DNA from: Tharpella sp964457755
Lineage (GTDB): Bacteria; Desulfobacterota; Anaeroferrophillalia; Anaeroferrophillales; Tharpellaceae
Length of the DNA: 64,000 nucleotides
Assembly (NCBI GenBank): GCA_964457755.1
Contig: CAYWGC010000005.1
Coordinates: forward strand, 1 to 64,000
Direction: 5' to 3'
Shown here one piece after another: positions 36,589 through 44,059 of this stretch; the stretch's first letter is position 1; each line of letters starts with the position of its first letter. Both the position numbers and the translations under genes were made by a program. Below the pieces are notes generated by a model. It worked only from the letters and a program-made list of their open reading frames with translations, had not been told where the DNA came from and searched no databases.

Positions 36589-39500
36589 TCAATTGCTGTA
36601 ATCAATAATAAATGGGTTTAACCATAGACTATTGCGACAATGAGGGCACTCATATTTGAGCATTGTATTTCCCCATACTTTTATTGAAATTTCATTAAAG
36701 GATGGGTGATGGTGCGGGTGATAATACTGAAGTAACGCACTAATAATATTTATAATATGACTCTCTAATGGAAAACGAACACTGCACCATTGACATAAAC
36801 AAGTTACCTTATTCTCCCAACAACTTTCTTTGAAATTATATAATTTTAAAGGAGTAGTACGCGGCAAGGGAAAACTAAAGTTTGTTAATTCAAGAAAATA
36901 TGGTGTTTCTGACGAATCAGCTACCGTAATTAACCCTGTTGTTGAGAAGTCAATCATTTTTATCTTCCCTGTTCCGATAAACCCGGCAATTTGTTTCCCA
37001 CTGTTAGCATCATAGATCTGCAAAACACCATCTCTGCAACCTATAGCGATAAAACAACCGTTGGGAGAAGTCTTGAAAGAAGTAGTAACATCTGTTTTTT
37101 TTCCACCAAATGTCCCAATTATTTCTCTAGTTTGACTATATGATAATTTTAGTATGTTGGCGAGCGGTGAGATATCGTTACTATCGGGCTTATACCGCGA
37201 TTTAAAATGACCAGCTTCTAGTGTAATACGATCATTGCTAATTCCATACTCGTTGAAGACGGTGGCTATACTAGCTTTTTTTGAAAACATTCGTGTATCA
37301 ACCTCTTCTCCTTTAAGAAAATCCCATATTCTAAGAGTTTTATCTTGTGAAAATGAAATGATTCGACGGCCATCAGGAGAAAATGATAATGATAATAATT
37401 TATCAGTGTCGCCTGTAAAACTATTGAGTAAGCTACCATCTTCAGCGTCAATCACCCTTATAATATTGTCATTAGAAGGATAGATTAAGTATCGACCATC
37501 TGGTGAAAATGTAAATTTTTTTTCTGGTGAACAGTCGGTAAACTCAAAAAGCCCCACTCCAGTTTCTACATCCCACATTTTTATTGTATTCTCCTTTGAT
37601 GCAGAAATGATACGATTGCCATCAGGAGAATAGGCGTAAGGGGGGGTGCCCCCTAGAAGAGTGGCAAGCTTGGCTCCACTCATTGTATCCCAAATAATAA
37701 GGCAACCTATATCAGCACCTACGATCTGATTGCCATCTGGGGAATAACCAAAAGGGAGCATGCCAGGGAGGCTCAAGGTAGCAATTTGCTCACCGCTCTG
37801 AATATGCCAGACTTTAGTAAAAGTATAAGCACCAGCACTTGAAACAAGAGATTTACTGTTTGGAGAAAAGTAGCATCTGTAAAGGCTCTCATCGATAGAA
37901 TCAGTGACTTTTTTTTTATTACAAGTACTAGTAGCATTCCAAACTCTGATAGTTTTATCCTCTGAGCAAGAAACTACCTGTTTACCGTTTGGGGAATATG
38001 ATACATAACGAATTCCATCTGTATGCCCAGCAAATGTTGATATCAACACATCTCTCTCTAGATCGAGAATTTTAACTTTTGATTCGCTTGCTATAGCAAT
38101 GCATGTGTCAACTGGAGAAAATGAGACAGAGAAAATGAAACTGTCCATCACAAAACTTGTTACTTTTTCACCATTTTCAGCGTTCCAAATGAAGTGAGTG
38201 TTATCATTGACAGCAGAGGCAAGAATTAGCCTTTGTCGTGGAGAATACGAACAATATGTTGTGAAACATTCTATGGTGAAAGATTCAGTATAATCTTTAA
38301 CATTCCAAACCTTAATATTACCTTGATACGATGCAGATGTAGATGCAGAAATTATTTGATTGCCATCACAGGAATAAGAACAGAAGTATACCCAGTTAGA
38401 ATGTCCTTTTAGTGTACTAATCTCAATTCCTGTTTCTGCATCCCATATTTTTAGGGTGTGATCACTTGACGCAGAAACGATGTGTAAACCATCCGGAGAA
38501 TAGGCACAAGATTTTACACCATCTGAATGCCCGACCAAGGTTCTAATTTCAGTTCCTGTTTCCGCATCCCATATTTTTAGGGTGTGATCACTTGACGCAG
38601 AAACGATATGCAAACCATCCGGGGAATAGGCGCAAGAATTTACTTGAGAAGAATGCCCGATCAAGGTTCTAATTTCAATTCCTGTTTCTGCATTCCAAAT
38701 TTTGATAGTTTGATCCTCAGAAGCTGAAATAATTTTGGTGCCATCCGGAGAGTATGTGCAAAAAGCTATTGGCTCTAGATGACCTCCAATGGTTATAATA
38801 CATGCTGAGTGTACTTGAGGTTTATTTTTCCAATTAATCCATGGTCTTTTTTTTGTAGTTAATATTTTTCTCGCTATCTTACATGGTAATGAGCTATCAG
38901 GTTCATTCGCCGCTTGTTGAAGTGATGCGCCAGGATATTTTGCGAGGATATGGCTTTGTGCTTGAAAAAAAACTCTGAATTCTTCAATAGATTTAAATTC
39001 TAACTTAGATCTATCCAAGTTTGCCACAGCTGTATAATAATCGATTAATAGACCTGAAGTCATTTTAACAGCGCATTTCGCTTCTATAAATTCTAAGTCT
39101 GTAAGCACTTTTTCAAGTCCTTGCCAATTTTCTTCCCTCATGCGTTGGTGAGGTAGTTCGTCAAGAGACCTCATGTATGGCTCCTTCCAACGTGCCTCAA
39201 AATAATTGCCAATAAGTCCATGGTATTTTTCACACTCTGCTTCATCGGTCAGATATCGCTTGCCCACAGCCTCTTTAAGTTGGACGTGAAAAAAATCAAT
39301 CACTCCAGAACGCTCAAATAGGTAATTATTGAAGGCTAGATAGAGTCGTCTCCAAAGCATATCGGGTAACTTGTCGGGCTGCCTATTATTCGGTAGTTTA
39401 GGAGTATGGGGCTTGAGTAGAGTTTGCAATTCTTCAGCGGTCATTCCTTGACGGCCACAGGCAATGAAAGAGAGACAATCACGGATCAGTTCAGGGCTGA

Positions 39501-41331
39501 AATCATGTTCAATTCTACCCAACACCTGTTCAAATAGGGCAGGCACATTATCTGGTAAAGAAGCTACTCGTACGGCCAAATCCTCAAACTGGCCAAAGAC
39601 CCGTAATTCCTCAAGAGCCACCTGGATATAGAGGGGGTGACCAGCTTTTATCTTAGTAAAAAAGGTGTCTTCTATTTCCTGGTTAGGGAACTCATGGTGG
39701 ATCTCCTGAAGATAATGATGAACAAACTTCTTGATGGCTTTTTCATCTAGACCACGTACAGTTACCTGTTGGGGGTGACGAGAAAGCAGATTGTCCTGGG
39801 TTTCTCCAGTCAGAGTGGAGATAACAATCTTGACATTGTCTGGGAGTGTAGTTGGCAACCAGCGCATGGCATGGGCATCGTCCAGCTTTTCCAACTGATT
39901 GACAGCATCCAGAATTATAAGAACCGAGTTTTGCTCACTGGCCTGATTGAGGAGATTTGGAAAGAGTTCAACAAGTTCCTTAATGTCCTCTGGTATTTCA
40001 TCGTTGCTAGCTGCAATAATTTGCAAATGACTACAGAGACGGTGTAAGGTCTGCAGGAGATTGGTGGAGGATGGAGAGGCACCAATAAAATGGGGTATGA
40101 CCAGCCAGTCTGGATGGTCATGGTTAATCTGTTCTGTGAATCTGGACATGAGGGCAGACTTGCCACAACCAGGTTCTCCGGTAACCACCAATAATGGCGT
40201 GGACTCATCACTACTGCAAAAGTCAGCCATTTTCTGGAGGATATCATGCCGTCCTACAAACCTGCGGGTACGATCTGCCATGAATAAGTCATGCAGCTTT
40301 GTCTCCTCAATTAGGCTATCGACCTCTGCATCATCGCTTGCTGCCAGGGCTTCAGCTTTAATCTTCTGCCAAAGATTATCAAGGATCATACCAGCCAGAG
40401 ATTTCAAATCATCAGATTCCTCATGTTCAATATAATCGTAGTTAGAACAGGGTAAGCCAGCCTCGCTGATTCCCTCCTTCAGGGTGGTTAACTTATCATC
40501 CTGTTCTTGTTCAGATTCAAAAAAATCAGCCTCCTTCCCTTTGCTCAGGCTTGTCGTTAATTCTTTGGAACGAAAAAAGAAAAAGGAACGATCCCGCTGG
40601 TAACTGGCAAATTGCTTAAATATAGCTTGAATGATCTGGTGTTGTTGCTCGGATATCTCCTCCCGGAGCAAAAACTTTTCCCGGATGCCATCCCGCTGAT
40701 AACATTCATGCAGGCACTGCACCTGCTCAGGACTGAGTATTACTTCCCTGTCATCAGGCTGGAGGATATGATCTAGATCAATAATCTGTTCCGGGATATC
40801 GTTATGCAGCACCCCGTGATAGATCTCGCTGGCTGTGATGGAATGACCGGCACCATCAACGTTACTGTTTTGGAGACCTCGCAACAATTTATCACTATTG
40901 GTCTCCAGACTATCAACCCAAATTTTCTTTAATTGCGTATCATGGTACAGTACCCATTCCCCATGGCTATCCTGACGATATGCTTGAACCAATAGTTTAG
41001 CAGTTTCAGACCCGGTAGCAATTTTATCGACCTGTCTTTGTGATAACTGGCTAGGCAACGGCACCCAGCCATAACGATGGCCCAGCAAACCAATAAAAAA
41101 TGGGCGGCAGGAGTCAATTTCATCCAGACAGATATCCAGCGCTTTGCCGTCCTGTGCATCTTTTTCCGAGACGCCCCAGCGCAGATCAACATCAATAAGA
41201 TTAATCTGATATTTTCGGCACCGGGCCTTGAGCTCTGGAAAGGTATGACGCACCAAATAATCCCGTTCTGCGTGCATATCCTTGAAGGTGGATGAGATAA
41301 AGACCCGGATAGTTTTCCATTGCTGTGCCAT
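36589..41331 (-). CDS. DUF4062-NACHT-WD40-zinc ribbon protein (TEP1-like), second copy
   Basis: The 1580-residue protein opens with DUF4062 (VFISSTFKDMHAERDYLVRH, DVDLRWGVSEKDAQDG, LLGHRYGWVP) and a ~200-residue insert. NACHT has Walker A GEPGCGKS near 382 and ILDAVNQLEKLDDAHAMRW near 475. A helical relay is followed by WD40 repeats from about 845 to 1475. The C-terminus has CLCQWC and CPHCRNSLWLNPF, equivalent to the zinc-ligand pairs of the protein at 22419. Compared with that protein the sensor repeats are strongly diverged while the frame domains are shared, as expected if the two recognise different targets. It is transcribed alone on the minus strand. Confidence 0.9.
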   Translation of the reverse strand: MAQQWKTIRVFISSTFKDMHAERDYLVRHTFPELKARCRKYQINLIDVDLRWGVSEKDAQDGKALDICLDEIDSCRPFFIGLLGHRYGWVPLPSQLSQRQVDKIATGSETAKLLVQAYRQDSHGEWVLYHDTQLKKIWVDSLETNSDKLLRGLQNSNVDGAGHSITASEIYHGVLHNDIPEQIIDLDHILQPDDREVILSPEQVQCLHECYQRDGIREKFLLREEISEQQHQIIQAIFKQFASYQRDRSFFFFRSKELTTSLSKGKEADFFESEQEQDDKLTTLKEGISEAGLPCSNYDYIEHEESDDLKSLAGMILDNLWQKIKAEALAASDDAEVDSLIEETKLHDLFMADRTRRFVGRHDILQKMADFCSSDESTPLLVVTGEPGCGKSALMSRFTEQINHDHPDWLVIPHFIGASPSSTNLLQTLHRLCSHLQIIAASNDEIPEDIKELVELFPNLLNQASEQNSVLIILDAVNQLEKLDDAHAMRWLPTTLPDNVKIVISTLTGETQDNLLSRHPQQVTVRGLDEKAIKKFVHHYLQEIHHEFPNQEIEDTFFTKIKAGHPLYIQVALEELRVFGQFEDLAVRVASLPDNVPALFEQVLGRIEHDFSPELIRDCLSFIACGRQGMTAEELQTLLKPHTPKLPNNRQPDKLPDMLWRRLYLAFNNYLFERSGVIDFFHVQLKEAVGKRYLTDEAECEKYHGLIGNYFEARWKEPYMRSLDELPHQRMREENWQGLEKVLTDLEFIEAKCAVKMTSGLLIDYYTAVANLDRSKLEFKSIEEFRVFFQAQSHILAKYPGASLQQAANEPDSSLPCKIARKILTTKKRPWINWKNKPQVHSACIITIGGHLEPIAFCTYSPDGTKIISASEDQTIKIWNAETGIEIRTLIGHSSQVNSCAYSPDGLHIVSASSDHTLKIWDAETGTEIRTLVGHSDGVKSCAYSPDGLHIVSASSDHTLKIWDAETGIEISTLKGHSNWVYFCSYSCDGNQIISASTSASYQGNIKVWNVKDYTESFTIECFTTYCSYSPRQRLILASAVNDNTHFIWNAENGEKVTSFVMDSFIFSVSFSPVDTCIAIASESKVKILDLERDVLISTFAGHTDGIRYVSYSPNGKQVVSCSEDKTIRVWNATSTCNKKKVTDSIDESLYRCYFSPNSKSLVSSAGAYTFTKVWHIQSGEQIATLSLPGMLPFGYSPDGNQIVGADIGCLIIWDTMSGAKLATLLGGTPPYAYSPDGNRIISASKENTIKMWDVETGVGLFEFTDCSPEKKFTFSPDGRYLIYPSNDNIIRVIDAEDGSLLNSFTGDTDKLLSLSFSPDGRRIISFSQDKTLRIWDFLKGEEVDTRMFSKKASIATVFNEYGISNDRITLEAGHFKSRYKPDSNDISPLANILKLSYSQTREIIGTFGGKKTDVTTSFKTSPNGCFIAIGCRDGVLQIYDANSGKQIAGFIGTGKIKMIDFSTTGLITVADSSETPYFLELTNFSFPLPRTTPLKLYNFKESCWENKVTCLCQWCSVRFPLESHIINIISALLQYYHPHHHPSFNEISIKVWGNTMLKYECPHCRNSLWLNPFIIDYSN
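38396..38780 (-). repeat. 126-bp near-identical WD40 coding repeats
   Basis: Within the second WD40 protein, three consecutive units have a 126-bp (42-residue) period. The run CATATTTTTAGGGTGTGATC recurs exactly 126 bases apart (38444 and 38570). The encoded core is HIVSASSDHTLKIWDAETG. Other units in the gene are much more diverged, so these are a recent local expansion. Confidence 0.88.
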
Positions 41332-41371
41332 GGTTGCCTCACCTGATTTAAAATCAAATCATTGCAAAAGT

Positions 41372-41605
41372 TCATCTGTACCATACACTGTGAGCTAGTG
41401 GAGTCACATCTTTACCCTTGACACCACACTCTCTTCCTCTGTTTTGCATAAGGAATAAATTCATCAGAAGTCTTGCTGTTCTGCCGTTTCCGTCAAAAAA
41501 AGGGCGAGCAATTGGTGTCGTCGAGTAATTGGGGTAGCGAGTTAAATTAAACCGAAAAAGAGTCCAGAGCTCAAAAAATCCACCAAATTTGAGACAATAA
41601 AGCAC
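41372..41605 (-). pseudogene. Fic-domain protein fragment
   Basis: The short frame contains RPFFDGNGRTARLLMNLFLM, the Fic active-site loop (HPFxDGNGRxxR) in which the catalytic histidine is arginine. Only about 30 residues around this motif are recognisable; both sides are unrelated sequence. It is a remnant of an AMP-transferase-like gene and inactive. Confidence 0.78.
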
Positions 41606-41621
41606 AACGCTGAATAGTTAC

Positions 41622-41968
41622 TCAAAATCGTGCATTTTGCTTGTATGAAAGTCCATGCCAGGTGATAATTTTCTCGTCTGCAGTAACAAGTGTTGCTGAA
41701 TTTGCCAAAGCTGAAGAGACAATTATTCAATCTGTAGGATCACCATGAAAGTCCGACAGTTTGCCTGCCTGAATTCCAATAAACCCATGTATTGTGACTT
41801 CTTGTAAACCATTTTCAAGTAATTCCCGCCGCCAAACCTTAAGATCCATTTTAATTTCCAAACGTTTTTTCTCAACCAGAATTGCAATTTCCCAAAAGCT
41901 GATTGCGCTCCTAACCGGGAAATACCTTCATCCAACCAGACAAGTACATGGGTGTCAAATAAGATCAT
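41622..41968 (-). pseudogene. VapC PIN-toxin with internal deletion and nonsense codon
   Basis: MILFDTHVLVWLDEGISRLG from 41968 is a PIN-toxin start. It then shifts frame into AISFWEIAILVEKKRLEIKM and on to KLSDFHGDPTD-stop-IIVSSALANSATLVTADEKI. About 25 residues are missing between RLG and AISFWE, and a TGA replaces the arginine of the usual DPADRIIVA motif. Two independent lesions make it a pseudogene. Confidence 0.85.
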
Positions 41969-41979
41969 AACTCAACATT

Positions 41980-42122
41980 TTATTTAACGTCTAAAGGGGC
42001 AACCAGCTCATCTCGGCTGCAAACCTTTTGTTGGTGATGACAATCTGTTCCCCAGTTTGACAAATCTTGTCCACTAAACGAAGGCAAGTTGCTTTGAAGT
42101 CTGATGCAGTCACAGTTTGCAT
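41980..42122 (-). pseudogene. Phd-type antitoxin with frameshift, partner of broken VapC
   Basis: MQTVTASDFKATCLRLVDKI and then CQTGEQIVITNK match a Phd/VapB-type antitoxin N-terminus. After ITNK a frameshift occurs; the expected tail continues in another frame as SRDELVAPLDVK and a stop at 41980. It lies directly before the broken vapC, in the usual antitoxin-toxin order. Confidence 0.75.
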
Positions 42123-42332
42123 GGAATCCTCAAAAACTATACGCCACTTTGAAAATTTAACTCTTAACCGCAGTATATTCAAAATCATGGTCATGTACAA
42201 GTGAAACGAGATGGTACCGAAAAGTGGGGCAGTCACTGAGGAGATACACCCGGCCTCAGCGGTTGCGGAGATAAGACGCGCTTTGTTTGCCGATATTTTC
42301 GGGGCCGGCGGTGACCGCTTATCCTGTGGGAA

Positions 42333-43556
42333 CTAAAGATAGCCCACGGGTATGGCATCTACTTCTCGTGAAAGGGGGACGTCGGTTTCGCGAAGGCAGA
42401 TAACTGCACCGTGGCCGATTTCTCTTTTTAGTTTTGCCAGAACCGGAAAATGTTTGGATGCAGTTCGACTGGGGGTGGCGGTTTTTTTAAACTCAACCGG
42501 GTAGATAGTGTTACCCTCTTCCAAAACCAGATCGATCTCTTTTTGATCAATATCTCGATAATAATAGAAATCGGCTGACTTGCCATTATGCCAATAGCTT
42601 TTCAAGATTTCCGTCAGGAGATAGGTCTCCAGGATCGCTCCGGACATGGCTCCGGCTTCCAAGGACTCAGGCGATGGCCAACGGGTTAGGTAACAGCACA
42701 ATCCGGTATCCAGAAAATAGATTTTTGGGGTTTTGATTAATCGTTTTGTAATATTGTTGTGATATGGTTGCAAAAGATAGACGAGGCCGGAGGTTTCAAG
42801 TACGGAGAGCCATGATTTTGCCGTTTTGTGATCAATGTCCACATCCCGGGCGATATCGGAGTAGTTGAGTAATTGTCCTGTCCTAGCGGCAATTGTGCGT
42901 AAAAATTTCATGAATGATGTGACATTGGAAATATTTAAGATGTCTCGAACATCACGCTGGATGTAGGTTTGTATATAAGAATTGTAGAATATATCGCGGG
43001 AAATCTTTTTATCAACGATGATTTTGGGGAAGGAACCGCGCCAGATATTTTCGTAAACATCCATAACCTGTTTCGGGTTTCCAGCTAAGCTCCGCGCCTG
43101 TTCCAACCAGTCGGTGGTTGGCATAAATGGCTGGAGAGCAAAAGCTCTTCCCTCAACTTCCGCCTGCGAAAACCCCAGCATGTCAATAATGGCAACCCGT
43201 CCGGCAAGACTCTCGGTAATGCCTTTCATTAAATGAAATTTCTGTGATCCGGTGAGCCAAAACATACCTGGTTGTTTGCTTTTATCAACCGCCATCTTGA
43301 TGTAGTTGAAAAGATCGGGTGCATACTGAATTTCGTCGATGGTAACCGGTGGTTTATGTTTCTGTAAAAAAAGTGCCGGATCCGTTTGTGCCAACTCCTT
43401 CTGCTCTAAATCATCCAGGGTAACATATCTCCGGCCTTTCTCTGCACAAGTTTCAAGTAGCGTGGTTTTTCCGATTTGGCGAGGTCCTGTGACAAGTAAG
43501 ACAGGAAAACTTTCAGATACTTGGGCTATGACTTGACTCAGTGTACGTTCAATCAT
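42333..43556 (-). CDS. AAA ATPase with DUF4143 domain (second copy)
   Basis: The 407-residue protein starts at ATG 43556 (MIERTLSQVIAQ), since the 21 residues before it in the open frame are not family-like. Walker A is TGPRQIGKTTLL near residue 25, Walker B PPVTIDEIQYAPDLF near 75, and sensor WLTGSQKFHLMKG near 105. DUF4143 with QKEIDLVLEEGNTIYPVEFK at the C-terminus supplies the nuclease-like D...ExK residues. It is a different subfamily from the gene at 32939. Complete, isolated, next to decayed toxin genes. Confidence 0.9.
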   Translation of the reverse strand: MIERTLSQVIAQVSESFPVLLVTGPRQIGKTTLLETCAEKGRRYVTLDDLEQKELAQTDPALFLQKHKPPVTIDEIQYAPDLFNYIKMAVDKSKQPGMFWLTGSQKFHLMKGITESLAGRVAIIDMLGFSQAEVEGRAFALQPFMPTTDWLEQARSLAGNPKQVMDVYENIWRGSFPKIIVDKKISRDIFYNSYIQTYIQRDVRDILNISNVTSFMKFLRTIAARTGQLLNYSDIARDVDIDHKTAKSWLSVLETSGLVYLLQPYHNNITKRLIKTPKIYFLDTGLCCYLTRWPSPESLEAGAMSGAILETYLLTEILKSYWHNGKSADFYYYRDIDQKEIDLVLEEGNTIYPVEFKKTATPSRTASKHFPVLAKLKREIGHGAVICLRETDVPLSREVDAIPVGYL

Positions 43557-44059
43557 ACTTGGTGCCTCGTTTAATTGGGAATTGACTCCATAAATAAACG
43601 AGCCAGTTGAATTTTGCAAGTTAAATAACGACAGATGTATGGTTAAATAAAAATTTCGCCACTGTCTTGGCAGCCTTTATTCTTTTTTATCGATATATTT
43701 TGGGTTCATAAGGTTGATTGGGGATTTAAATGTGGAAAGTCAACTTGAAAATCGACAAACTCCACTGGGCATCAATAAGCTCTACTTAAAAATCAACAAA
43801 CTCCACGCTTTTGACTGTTGTGGAGATTGAGTCGTTTGAGAGGATGAAAATTATTTTATGATTAACTACTCTTTTTTATTGTTTGATAAATTGTGTAAAG
43901 TATTGAAATAACAGGTTGAATTTAAATATTGATGTGATGAAAATTATTGTTTTAGTGATAATTTTTTCAAAATGGTACGCCTTTCGCTCTTCTGTTGACA
44001 GAGAAGGGAGTTCTTAATTCTTTTTAAGATGCTCTTAAGAATTGGCAATGGAGGTGGTG
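43557..44059. other. intergenic region before propeller copy B operon
   Basis: About 500 A+T-rich bases with no gene. Two imperfect direct repeats containing ACAAACTCCAC lie near 43755-43766 and 43795-43806, 40 bases apart, and could be activator sites. The sigma-54-type element at 43973 is listed separately. Confidence 0.5.
43973..43988 (+). promoter_or_regulatory. sigma-54-type -24/-12 promoter of propeller B/J/HSP90 operon
   Basis: TGGTACGCCTTTCGCT matches TGGCACGNNNNTTGCW with two mismatches and exact GG-N10-GC spacing, 72 bases before the ATG. It is in the same relative place as the element of the paralogous gene at 29818. Confidence 0.66.

Noticed and set aside
41340..41395. TGGTAC and TTTTGCA upstream of the second WD40 STAND gene as a sigma-54 promoter
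   Set aside because: The two blocks are 5 bases too far apart; sigma-54 spacing is strict.
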